64,000 bases of DNA from Alteriqipengyuania lutimaris (GCF_003363135.1 NZ_QRBB01000002.1:248001-312000); one strand, 5' to 3'. Positions 48,646 to 56,497 are shown, counted from the first letter of the stretch. The notes: a model not told the origin generated them from the sequence alone. A program made the numbers and translations.

Positions 48646-49605
48646 ATGGCTTCGATTGACACCCTTTACGCGAGCATAACGTCTAGAATAGACGCGGTGC
48701 ATAATATTGTTAACCCCGCCCTGTCTGACTTCACAGCAGGCAACGAGTTTCTTCTTACATCCCGAAAGAAGCGCCTGCCCTCGCTCTACGAAAAATTATT
48801 CACAGCGAGATACGCCAATATAAGCGAAGTAGATGACCTGCTGGCCTATACTATTGTCATTGACCTTCCATCACAGTCTCAGATTGTGGAGCGCTATCTG
48901 AAGCGCGCTTTTTCCGTTGAAACTATTAGAGGCCCGCAAACGCTTTTCGATGAACGTTTTTTCGATTTTGACAGCACGAGAGTTATTTGCCGCTTAGGCG
49001 CTTCTGGAGACGACTCCCATATACTGAACTCGATTTTATTCGAGGTGCAGATTAAAACGCTTTTGCAGTATGCTTGGTCTAAGATAACTCATCCTATCGT
49101 ATACAAGCCGGAAAAATATGATGCGCAGAAAAGTCGGCTTGCAGCAGAGACATTAGCGCGACTCGAGGCCGTCGATCGTACATTTCAAAACTTCGAAAAA
49201 ATATCCCCAACAGTTAAAACCGTGCGACGGCGCGAGATGGTCGGCGCAGACAAAATTGCTGCTATGTTTCGCAGTTTGCATGAGGATGGCACAATACCCT
49301 CAGAATTAAAGCCGGAAAGCGGCCGCCGAGTTAGCGAGTGCGTGTTCTCCGCCATCAGATCGGATAAGCAGAGAGACTTGGACACCATAATTCCTCAAAT
49401 GCGTGAGTTCATTGCCAGACTCAATCCTATCCCCCGCTCTATCTCTTTGTTTGAGTTGGGCATAGTTTTCTTACACGAGAAAAACTACTTATATTTGGGC
49501 AGCAAGCGCAGGCCGAGATATTATTATATTTCTGATGAGCTAAAATCGTTATTCCCGGAGATGAAGGCGTTCGCACATGCGATGAGCCTCGAACCTCAGC
49601 CATAG
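48646..49605 (+). CDS. RelA/SpoT-fold nucleotidyltransferase-like protein, island gene B
   Basis: The product has 319 residues. I read residues 35-155 as a (p)ppGpp-synthetase-like fold: basic RKKRLPSLYEK (40-50), acidic EVDD (61-64) at the Mg-binding Asp position, and FEVQIKTLLQYAWSKITH (132-149), matching the EVQIRT...AW...H motif whose Glu is catalytic, followed by YK. The canonical GY.S.H nucleotide-stacking motif is not evident; DSTRVICRL occupies that place. Residues 160-319 are mainly helical, with a RRPRYYYIS stretch near the end. It abuts the DUF262 gene with zero spacing and shares its AT-rich composition. Substrate could be a nucleotide or a tRNA end; unknown. Confidence 0.7.
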   Translation: MASIDTLYASITSRIDAVHNIVNPALSDFTAGNEFLLTSRKKRLPSLYEKLFTARYANISEVDDLLAYTIVIDLPSQSQIVERYLKRAFSVETIRGPQTLFDERFFDFDSTRVICRLGASGDDSHILNSILFEVQIKTLLQYAWSKITHPIVYKPEKYDAQKSRLAAETLARLEAVDRTFQNFEKISPTVKTVRRREMVGADKIAAMFRSLHEDGTIPSELKPESGRRVSECVFSAIRSDKQRDLDTIIPQMREFIARLNPIPRSISLFELGIVFLHEKNYLYLGSKRRPRYYYISDELKSLFPEMKAFAHAMSLEPQP

Positions 49606-49652
49606 AACTGCCGCTGTCCTACTTCCCCATATTCTGCAATCTACCTGCGGCT

Positions 49653-50591
49653 ATGCCCTCAGATGAGTCTTTCGATGGGTCCGCCGAGGACCGTCGCCCG
49701 AACACGCCCTCCCCGGCTCCACGCGATCTAGACCCCGCCACGGGGCAGACCGACTGCCACCGGCGGAGGGATGGGTCCGCCGAAGACCGTCGCCCGAACA
49801 CGCCCTCCCCGGCTCCACGCGATCCAAGCTCCACTTCGGGGCAGGCCATTTGCCACCGGCGGACGGGTCGCCAGGCCACCTCCGCCGTGGCCTACACCCG
49901 CCCCGCGCCCGAGGCGGACGATCCGCTGCTCGACTTTGCGCCCTACCTCCACCCGCACCCGCGCTCCAACTCGATCACGCCCGAGCGGCAGCGGCGGTTT
50001 GTCGCCACGCTCGCGGCCACCGGCATCGTCACGCAGGCGGCGCGCTCGGTGGGCAAGAGCATGGAGGCGCTCTACCGCCTGCGCGCGAAGCCGGGGGCGG
50101 AGGGGTTTGCCGCCGCGTGGGATGCGGCGCTGGAGCGCGGGGTGCAGCGGCTGGAGGATTGCGCGCTCGAACGCGCGCTGCAGGGCACGCCCACGCCGAT
50201 CGTCTCGGGCGGGAAGCTGCTGGGCACGTGGAACAAGCCGGACAACGCGCTGCTGCGCTTCCTCCTCCAGCATCGCCTGCCCGCGCGCTACGCCGCCGAC
50301 AGCCACGTCGTGCCCGGGCACCCGCTCTACGAGCGCATCCGCACCGAGGTCCTCGAACAGCGCAGGCGCGAACGCGCGAAGAGCGAGGAGGAGATTTTCG
50401 CCAGCATCGATCGCAAGCTCGCGAACATCCGCTCGCGGCGCGCGGCGTATGCGGCGCGGGACGCGGACGGGGGAGTGGCGGAGCCGGACGACCCGAAGGG
50501 GGGCCGTCGGGACACCGGCTTGGCGGACAGGGACATCGGGGAGGCCGGTATCGACGCTCCAGACGCGGGCGAAACGGACGCGCGGGGCTGA
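49653..50591 (+). CDS. HTH protein resembling phage terminase small subunits
   Basis: The product has 312 residues from ATG 49653, or 234 from GTG 49887. Residues 1-75 are encoded by two 96-bp tandem repeats, giving GSAEDRRPNTPSPAPRD twice, and may not be translated. The conserved part starts at YTRPAPEADDPLLDFAPYLH. A helix-turn-helix follows (RFVATLAATGIVTQAARSVG, then SMEALYRLRAKPGAEGFAAA), the pattern of TerS-like DNA-binding domains. The C-terminus is a charged helix rich in Arg/Glu. GC content is high, so it belongs to the host side of the island boundary. Function is unknown. Confidence 0.6.
   Translation: MPSDESFDGSAEDRRPNTPSPAPRDLDPATGQTDCHRRRDGSAEDRRPNTPSPAPRDPSSTSGQAICHRRTGRQATSAVAYTRPAPEADDPLLDFAPYLHPHPRSNSITPERQRRFVATLAATGIVTQAARSVGKSMEALYRLRAKPGAEGFAAAWDAALERGVQRLEDCALERALQGTPTPIVSGGKLLGTWNKPDNALLRFLLQHRLPARYAADSHVVPGHPLYERIRTEVLEQRRRERAKSEEEIFASIDRKLANIRSRRAAYAARDADGGVAEPDDPKGGRRDTGLADRDIGEAGIDAPDAGETDARG
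49674..49865. repeat. Two tandem 96-bp direct repeats
   Basis: Copy 1 (about 49674-49769) and copy 2 (about 49770-49865) both contain GATGGGTCCGCCGA followed by GACCGTCGCCCGAACACGCC and CCCCGGCTCCACGCGATC. They diverge in the middle (GACCCCGCCACGG versus AGCTCCACTTCGG). Both end with CCACCGGCGGA. The period is 96, a multiple of three, so the overlapping frame stays open. Spacing and length are not those of a CRISPR. Confidence 0.85.
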
Positions 50592-50620
50592 GCCCTGCGC
50601 GCCCGCTTGCGTCGGGCCTC

Positions 50621-51397
50621 TCAGAGGAAGCGGCGCAGCGGGATCGGTTCGTTGCGCGGCCTGTCGTCTTGCGGGCTGGCGTCGTGCGGCGCGGCATCGG
50701 CGGGCGGAGCGGCGCGTTTCTGCGCGGCGGCGGCCTCTTCCTGCCGGCGCGCGGCCTCGTCGATAATGCCCGGGCGGGTGGCGACGCGCCCGGCGGGGCC
50801 GCCGCCTTCGAGCAGCTGCATCAGCTTGGCCGGGGCGAGCGGGCGTTCGAAGCGGATGCCGGTCAGCCCGTCCTCGCGCCGCACGATGCTGGCATTGTGG
50901 AGCGCCTGGCCGCCGACCTCGATCGTGCACAGCGTGCCGGGGGCGAGATCCTCCAGCCCCCTCACCGCGAGGCCCGACATGGAGATGTTGGCCGTCTCGG
51001 TCCAGCGTCCCTTGCAGCCCGCCCATACGCGCACCGGCAGGCAGGTGGGGACGCGGGTGGCGCGGGGCTTGGGGACGTCGACCGGGCTGGCCGGGCCGGA
51101 GAGATTGGCGACGCCGATGCGGTTGCCCTCGACCCAGGCGATGCGCGCCTCGACCGCCTCGATCCCGTCCCACCAGTAGGTGACGCGGGTGTCGGGCTTC
51201 ACGTCGAGCAGGGCTTCGAACATCGCGCCGCCATTGCTGATGTTGCGCAGGATCGCAGGGCGTGCCTCGCCGCCGACGACCACGCAGCAGGTACGGAAGG
51301 TGGCGACCTGCCGCTCGTTGAGGCGGCGATCGTCGGCCGGCGCGCCGATGCCACCGGCCTTGCCCGTGAAATCGGCGAAGTTCGTGACATTCGACAT
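50621..51397 (-). CDS. Tandem PilZ-domain protein
   Basis: The product has 258 residues from MSNVTNFADF; a GTG 24 nt upstream is an alternative. Two PilZ-like units are visible: DRRLNERQVATFRTCCVVV with LRNISNGGAMFE, and RATRVPTCLPVRVW with TANISMSGLAVRG. Both keep the (N/D)xSxxG motif that with upstream arginines binds c-di-GMP. The C-terminus is a charged Ala/Pro/Asp-rich tail. It is probably a cytosolic c-di-GMP effector; the GGDEF-EAL gene at 5121 is a possible but distant source of signal. Confidence 0.8.
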   Translation of the reverse strand: MSNVTNFADFTGKAGGIGAPADDRRLNERQVATFRTCCVVVGGEARPAILRNISNGGAMFEALLDVKPDTRVTYWWDGIEAVEARIAWVEGNRIGVANLSGPASPVDVPKPRATRVPTCLPVRVWAGCKGRWTETANISMSGLAVRGLEDLAPGTLCTIEVGGQALHNASIVRREDGLTGIRFERPLAPAKLMQLLEGGGPAGRVATRPGIIDEAARRQEEAAAAQKRAAPPADAAPHDASPQDDRPRNEPIPLRRFL

Positions 51398-51524
51398 GGC
51401 TGAGACCCACCCCTTTCGCACATCGCAGGCCTGCTTAAGTACCTGTATGGAAAGCGATGGCGCGAAATTCTTACGATCGGGTTAGCGCCCGGCTCCGCGC
51501 TTGCGGCAGCCGCAGCAACCGGCG

Positions 51525-52349
51525 CTAGATCGAGGCCTTGAGGTATTCGACCAGCGCGCGGACCTTCTTCTGGCGCCATTGCGGCGGCGGGGCGACCAGC
51601 CAGTAGGCGCGGCGTCCTTCGACCGGCCCGTCCTCGACCCGCACCGTGCCCGCCGCGATCGCATCGCCGGCGAGCGCGAAGGGCACCCGCGCCGCGCCCA
51701 TCCCCGCGACCACGCTGGCGAGCGCCTGGCCCGCGCTGCCCACACTGATACACGGCTCGCCCGCCGCCCCGCCATCGCCGCCCTCGTCATCCCGCCCGTC
51801 GCCGGGCCAGCCGACCGTGCGGCCCGCGGCGTGCGGCGCATCGACCGGCGCGATCCGGACCCACTGGGCTTGGGATATCTGCTCGCCCGGGAAATCCTCC
51901 GGCCCTTCGGCGAGCCAGATCGCGAGGTCGAGATTGGCTTCGGAAAAATCCGCCCGCTCGCGCTCGCGCAGCTGGAAGCGCACACCGGGCTGTTCGGCCT
52001 GGAACGCGGCGAGGCGCGGCGCGAGCCAGTTTTCGAGCATACCGCGCGGCGCGGCGATGGCGTAGCGGTCGACCGACTGGCCCGCCTGCATCGCCGCGAC
52101 GCTTTCCTCGAACCGCAGGAAGCCGTCGCGCAGCGCGTCGAGCCCGGCATGGCCTTCCTCGGTCAGCTCCAGACCCTTGCTCGTACGGCGGAACAGCACG
52201 GTGCCGAGGTGATCCTCGAGCGCGCGGATCTGCTGGCCGACGGCGGCGGGCGTCACCGCCAGTTCGTCCGCCGCCTTGGTGAAGGAGAGGTGCCGCGCGG
52301 CGGCGTCGTACACGCGCAGGGCGTTCAAGGGCAGGAGCGTGCGCTTCAT
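51525..52349 (-). CDS. LysR-family transcriptional regulator (GcvA-like)
   Basis: The product has 274 residues from MKRTLLPLNALRVYDAAARH. The winged HTH covers 1-62 (HLSFTKAADELAVTPAAVGQ, then QIRALEDHLGTVLFRRTSKG). An effector-binding domain spans about 90-270 (DRYAIAAPRGMLENWLAPRL, FPGEQISQAQWVRI). LysR proteins often control the divergently transcribed neighbour, here the rhodopsin gene 458 nt away; that link is inference. Other targets cannot be excluded. Confidence 0.88.
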   Translation of the reverse strand: MKRTLLPLNALRVYDAAARHLSFTKAADELAVTPAAVGQQIRALEDHLGTVLFRRTSKGLELTEEGHAGLDALRDGFLRFEESVAAMQAGQSVDRYAIAAPRGMLENWLAPRLAAFQAEQPGVRFQLRERERADFSEANLDLAIWLAEGPEDFPGEQISQAQWVRIAPVDAPHAAGRTVGWPGDGRDDEGGDGGAAGEPCISVGSAGQALASVVAGMGAARVPFALAGDAIAAGTVRVEDGPVEGRRAYWLVAPPPQWRQKKVRALVEYLKASI

Positions 52350-52807
52350 GACGTGGGCAGCGCTAGCCAGCGGGGGCGCGCTCGGCAAGCCGGGTTACGC
52401 CGGAGCCGCGTCCACCGACGCCCTGCGGCATGGCAACGCCCTCACCCGACCGGCCTGCCGCAGCCTGCCGAAAGACTTTTCAGCGGGCCATCGGAAAGGC
52501 CGCGAGATTTCTCCCGAAAAAATTCGGTCCCGAGCGATCGGGAGCGAGGGAACCCGGAAGTGCGAGCGGGGCGGCGATTGCCCGCGCAGATCGCGAGGAA
52601 CCGGCCATTCGCCACCAGGCCGTCGGCGGCACGTCTCCGCAGGCCGGGGGCCGGACGGCCTCGAGCGACCGCCTGCCCCAAAGTCCATGTGCAAGGTCAG
52701 GAACTTAAACCCGAATCGCCACTTTGGTTGCAGCGTACCGTGTGCAGGGGGCCTTGGTGGGAAGGCATGTGGTCCGTGATTGTCATCCTTTCGAAAAGGC
52801 TTGAATC
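52350..52807. other. 458-nt divergent intergenic region between lysR and rhodopsin gene
   Basis: No convincing gene is seen; short frames on both strands lack family features. A 6-bp stem with a GCGA tetraloop (TCCCGA/TCGGGA) lies at 52528-52543. AAAAGGC at about 52794-52800 is a good ribosome site for the rhodopsin ATG. No clear sigma70 or ECF promoter was identified. The region should contain the LysR operator if regulation is divergent. Confidence 0.5.
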
Positions 52808-53674
52808 ATGGTCACTTCACAAGTTGCGAGCCAGCTCGGCAGCATCGAGAATGTCGTCGCGCTGAGCGCAGGCCAATACACCTCCGGTTCGCTCATCCTC
52901 ATGGTGAGCTACGGTGCACACTTCGCTTTCATCCTCTTCTTTCTCGCAATGGCCTGGCAACTCGCGCCACGCTATCGCATCGTCCCGATCCTGTCGGCGG
53001 TCGTCATGGCCTCGGCCGGCCTGAGCCTCCTGCGCGAATTCATGATCTGGGAGGAAAGCTACGAGCTTGTCGGCGGCGTCTACAATCCCCTGGCCGAGAA
53101 CACGAGCTTCACCAATGCTTTTCGCTACGGCAACTGGACGATCACCGTTCCGATCCTGCTGACCCAGCTCGCCATCGCATTCGGCCTTGCCCGGCCCGAA
53201 CTGCACAAGCGCGTGGTCCGGATGATCGTGCCCGCGCTGCTGATGATCTGGACCGGCCTGTATGGGCAGTTCGGCGAAACGGGCGACTTCCTGCGGCTCA
53301 ATATCTGGGGCATCATCTCGACCGTCTTCTTCGTCTGGCTGATCGTCGAGGTGCGCGGCGTGATCGGTCGCGGTGTCGCGACCAGTCCCGCCGAACTCAA
53401 GACGTGGCCGAAGAACATCTGGTGGTATTTCCTCGCGACCTGGGGGCTCTACCCCATCGCCTATGCCCTGCCCCAGCTCGGCTTTACGGGTGACGTGGTG
53501 GTCGTGCGCCAACTGCTGTTCTCGATCGCGGACATCAGTTCGAAGCTGATTTACGGCATCATCCTGAGCCGTTATGTTCTGCGTCGCAGCGCGCTGGAAG
53601 GCTATGTTCCGGCAGCCGAGGCGCTCGAAACGTCTCCGCTGGGCGCAACCGTGGCGTCGCAGCGAGGAGACTGA
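52808..53674 (+). CDS. Microbial rhodopsin with NTQ motif, predicted light-driven chloride pump
   Basis: The product has 288 residues with seven helices. Helix C reads RYGNWTITVPILLTQ (106-120), placing Asn109, Thr113 and Gln120 at the positions of Asp, Thr and Glu in proteorhodopsin (DTE). NTQ is the signature of bacterial chloride-pumping rhodopsins, while Na+ pumps have NDQ. The retinal Schiff-base lysine is Lys246 in ADISSKLIYG, with Asp242 as counter-residue. Leu117 aligns with the spectral-tuning Leu105 of green-absorbing proteorhodopsin. It would move Cl- inward using light. Five nt downstream lies a Blh-type gene for retinal. Chloride transport is inferred from motif only. Confidence 0.9.
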   Translation: MVTSQVASQLGSIENVVALSAGQYTSGSLILMVSYGAHFAFILFFLAMAWQLAPRYRIVPILSAVVMASAGLSLLREFMIWEESYELVGGVYNPLAENTSFTNAFRYGNWTITVPILLTQLAIAFGLARPELHKRVVRMIVPALLMIWTGLYGQFGETGDFLRLNIWGIISTVFFVWLIVEVRGVIGRGVATSPAELKTWPKNIWWYFLATWGLYPIAYALPQLGFTGDVVVVRQLLFSIADISSKLIYGIILSRYVLRRSALEGYVPAAEALETSPLGATVASQRGD

Positions 53675-53679
53675 CCGCA

Positions 53680-54492
53680 GTGCTGCGCATAGCGCAACCG
53701 AATGCAAGGGGGCTCCGGCTGGATGCCGGGGCCCTCGTTGCCGTTGTCGCGGTGGGTGCGGCGATTTCGGGTCAGCTGATCGGGGGCACGGTGTCTCTGG
53801 TCGTCGCCTTGGTCCTGTTCGCCGCAGGCGTGCTGCACGGGGCGGGCGACGAGAGCGCCAGCGGCATTCGCCCTTTTTCGATTCCCCACGCCGCGGCGTA
53901 CATCGCGGTCGCGGCGGCCGTCGCCGCGCTCTATCTGGCCGCGCCCCTCGCAGGCCTCGTCGGTTTTCTGGCGATTTCGGGCTGGCATTTCGCGACGAGC
54001 CGGTGCGGCTTCGACCCGGCGGCGCAAGGCGCGATCGCCGCGTGCGCGCTGGGCGGTAGCGCGCTGTTCCACGGCTCGCCGACAGCGCAGGTCTTTGCTT
54101 CGATAACGGGTGGGCCCGTACCCGATCTCTTGATCGGCGGGCTTGCTGCGGTGGGTGTCGCCGGAGTGGCAGCCGCCGGCTACGCGGCTGTGCGCGGGAT
54201 GCGGGGCGCATGGCATGCGATCCTCGCCGTGATGGCGGTCCTGCTGGCCGAACCCGTCCTTGCGGTGGCGCTCATCTTCTTCGTCGCGCATGCCCTTCCG
54301 GTGCAACAGGTTCAGGTCGCCCGATATGGCTTTGCCGATGTCCTGCGGGCGGGCCTGCCGACCGGTCTGCTCGCGCTCGGCGGCATCGCAGCGCTTGGCG
54401 CGCTCGCCTGGTCGGGCGTCGTCGCTCTTCCTTTCGCGGCGGCGATCGCTCTCGGGCTCGCCACGCCGCACATGCTGACCGAAGGGCTCTGA
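53680..54492 (+). CDS. blh: Brp/Blh-family beta-carotene 15,15'-dioxygenase-like protein
   Basis: The product has 270 residues from GTG 53680, with about 8 membrane segments. Family-type histidines are seen at His53 (VLHGAGDES), His103 (SGWHFAT) and His204 (FFVAHALP), and PHMLTE at the end matches the family's C-terminal PH motif. The usual H-x3-H pair in the sixth segment is not kept: Val208 is found where the fourth iron ligand is expected. Known role: cleaving beta-carotene to retinal for rhodopsin. Linkage to the rhodopsin gene (5-nt gap) supports that role, but the missing ligand leaves catalysis uncertain. Confidence 0.78.
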   Translation: MLRIAQPNARGLRLDAGALVAVVAVGAAISGQLIGGTVSLVVALVLFAAGVLHGAGDESASGIRPFSIPHAAAYIAVAAAVAALYLAAPLAGLVGFLAISGWHFATSRCGFDPAAQGAIAACALGGSALFHGSPTAQVFASITGGPVPDLLIGGLAAVGVAGVAAAGYAAVRGMRGAWHAILAVMAVLLAEPVLAVALIFFVAHALPVQQVQVARYGFADVLRAGLPTGLLALGGIAALGALAWSGVVALPFAAAIALGLATPHMLTEGL

Positions 54493-54520
54493 CGGAGCAC
54501 CCTTTCGGCCCGGGGAAAGC

Positions 54521-54919
54521 CTAGTGCGCCGTGGCAGGCGCGGCGAGCGGGAAGAAGGGAATGCGCACCTCGATCGGCGAGCCGTCCTCGCGGTGGAAGG
54601 TGTAGAAGCCTTCCATCGATCCGAAGGGCGTCGTCAGCGGGCAGCCCGAAACGTAGTCGTGGCTGCGGCCCGGCGTCAGCACCGGCTGTTCGCCGACCAC
54701 GCCCTCGCCATCGACATGGCGCACGAGGCCCTGTGCATCGGTGATCCGCCAGTGGCGCATCATCAGCTGCACGCGCTCGTTCGAGGCGTTCTCGATCCGG
54801 ATATGGTAGATCCAGAACCACTTGTTGTTCGAGGGGTCGCTCTGCTCGGGCAGGAAATTGACCGTGACCCGAACGGTGATCCCGTCGGTGGTGGCGGCAT
54901 GGTCGAAGAGATGCTTCAT
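54521..54919 (-). CDS. apaG: ApaG protein
   Basis: The product has 132 residues from MKHLFDHAATTDG. A fibronectin-III-like fold with signature segments WFWIYHIRIENASNERVQL, RHWRITDAQG, VVGEQPVLTPGRSHDYVSGC and GSMEGFYTF is diagnostic of ApaG/DUF525. It is linked to Co2+ resistance and Mg2+ efflux in enterobacteria, with the biochemical role unsettled. The open frame extends upstream without coding character. It is convergent with the blh gene. Confidence 0.93.
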   Translation of the reverse strand: MKHLFDHAATTDGITVRVTVNFLPEQSDPSNNKWFWIYHIRIENASNERVQLMMRHWRITDAQGLVRHVDGEGVVGEQPVLTPGRSHDYVSGCPLTTPFGSMEGFYTFHREDGSPIEVRIPFFPLAAPATAH

Positions 54920-55034
54920 CACGATTCGCAAGCCTAGTGGCTTTCGGGCCGAGGGCAAGGCGGGTTGCCGATGCTTGCCCACAGCCTGTTGCCGATTGGC
55001 CGCAGCCTGGCCTGCCCGTCCCGCCCCTTCGCGC

Positions 55035-56306
55035 TCAGGCCTTGCCGAAATCGGCGCGGGTCCCGTGGGCGGAGATCGCGGCGCACAGCGTGCGCAGCGC
55101 CACGGCATAGGCGGCGGTGCGCATGTCCGTGTCGTATTGCTTCATCGCGTCGCGGACATTGGCGGCGGCGTCGGTCATCCTGGCTTCGAGATAGTCGGAC
55201 ACGTCCTCGTCCGCCCAGTCGATGCCCTGGCGGCCCTGGACCCATTCGGCGTGGCTGATCGTCACCCCGCCCCCGTTGGCGAGGATATCGGGCACCACCT
55301 CGATCCCGGCATCCGCCAGCGCCTGGTCGGCGGCGGGCAGCACGGGCCGGTTGGCGAGCTCGACGATCGCCTTGCAGCGCAGCGCCTTTGCGTCTTCCCC
55401 GTCCGCGATCACGCCGCCCAGCGCGGCGAAGACCATGACGTCGCATTCGGTGGAGAGCACGTCCCTGGAATCGTCCGAGGAGGTCGCATTGCCGCCATCG
55501 AAGGCGGTGACCTTGCCGTGTTCGTCCTTCGCTTCGCTCAGCGCCTCGATATCGAGCCCGTCGGGGTCCGACACGGTGCCCGAGGAATCGGCCACCGCCA
55601 CGACCCGGTGCCCGGCCTTCGCCGCGGCATCGGCGAACCAGCGCCCGGCATTGCCGAAGCCCTGCAGCGCGATGGTCAGCCCGCCCTCTTCGGCGAGGCC
55701 AGCGGGACCGCGCATCTCCTCCAGCGCAATATGCGCGCCGCGCCCGGTGGCGGGCGTGCGCCCGGGCATCCCGCCGAGCGCGACCGGTTTGCCGGTGAAG
55801 GCATGCGGCTGGATCGATCCGGCGATCTCCGAATATTCGCTGACCATCCACGCCATCTCGCGTTCTCCGGTGGCGACATCGGGCGCGGGCACATCGCGAT
55901 CGGGGCCGAGAATCTTCGCCATTGCCCGGACGTAACCGCGTGCGACACGCTCCTTCTCCATGGTCGAGAGGTCGTGCGCATCGACCTCCACCCCGCCCTT
56001 GCCGCCGCCGAAGGGCAGCCCCATCAGCGCGCATTTCATGGTCATCAGGAACGCGAGCGTCTCGACCTCGTCCAGATGGACGCTCGGGTGGAAGCGGATG
56101 CCGCCCTTGGTCGGGCCGAGCGCGGAATTGTAGCGGCAGCGCCAGCCCTTGAGCGACAGGGCCGAACCATCGTCGCGCCGTATCCGCACCGAGGCGGAGA
56201 GCGTTTCGATCGGATCCTTGAGGTGCGCAACGACCTCCGCATCGAACCCGCCGAGATCAGCCGCGCGGTCCAGCCGCTCCTGCGCCGCTGCCAGATGTTC
56301 GCCCAT
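55035..56306 (-). CDS. Glu/Leu/Phe/Val dehydrogenase
   Basis: The product has 423 residues from MGEHLAAAQERLDRAADLGG; AGGAG lies about 10 nt upstream. The catalytic segment MKCALMGLPFGGGKGGVEVD is intact, preceded by YNSALGPTKGGIRFHPS. The Rossmann domain contains ALQGFGNAGRWFADAA and VVAVADSSGTV. It is the NAD(P)-dependent glutamate dehydrogenase type by length, reversibly deaminating glutamate. Leucine dehydrogenase activity is less likely but cannot be excluded. Confidence 0.92.
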   Translation of the reverse strand: MGEHLAAAQERLDRAADLGGFDAEVVAHLKDPIETLSASVRIRRDDGSALSLKGWRCRYNSALGPTKGGIRFHPSVHLDEVETLAFLMTMKCALMGLPFGGGKGGVEVDAHDLSTMEKERVARGYVRAMAKILGPDRDVPAPDVATGEREMAWMVSEYSEIAGSIQPHAFTGKPVALGGMPGRTPATGRGAHIALEEMRGPAGLAEEGGLTIALQGFGNAGRWFADAAAKAGHRVVAVADSSGTVSDPDGLDIEALSEAKDEHGKVTAFDGGNATSSDDSRDVLSTECDVMVFAALGGVIADGEDAKALRCKAIVELANRPVLPAADQALADAGIEVVPDILANGGGVTISHAEWVQGRQGIDWADEDVSDYLEARMTDAAANVRDAMKQYDTDMRTAAYAVALRTLCAAISAHGTRADFGKA

Positions 56307-56410
56307 GTGCGTGGTCTCCTGTTCCTTTTTCGCGTTTACAGGAAAGAACGTGAGGGCGCGGGGGTGTTCCGGGATGTGCCGAAAGGATGGGGGCGGGGAT
56401 GAGGGAGCGG

Positions 56411-56497
56411 AAGCACCAGGCCCGGGGCCGACGCGGGCGAGTTGAGCAATGCCTTCCACTTCCCGTCGCCCCGGGCTTGACCCGGGACTGGTGCTTT
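56411..56497. repeat. REP doublet left of GIY-YIG gene 1
   Basis: There are two inverted elements: AGCACCAGGCCCGGGGCCGA at about 56412-56431 and the oppositely oriented CGTCGCCCCGGGCTTGACCC from about 56464 with GGGACTGGTGCTT. They match the doublet at 56818-56912 on the other side of the gene. Confidence 0.75.

Noticed and set aside
49674..49865. Possible CRISPR-like direct repeats
   Set aside because: Only two 96-bp units in direct tandem without spacers, no cas genes nearby.
52690..52725. EcfG-type promoter (GGAAC ... GTT) upstream of the rhodopsin gene
   Set aside because: GGAAC is present near 52694, but the GGTT downstream is spaced about 21 nt rather than 16-17, and lacks the CGTT form.
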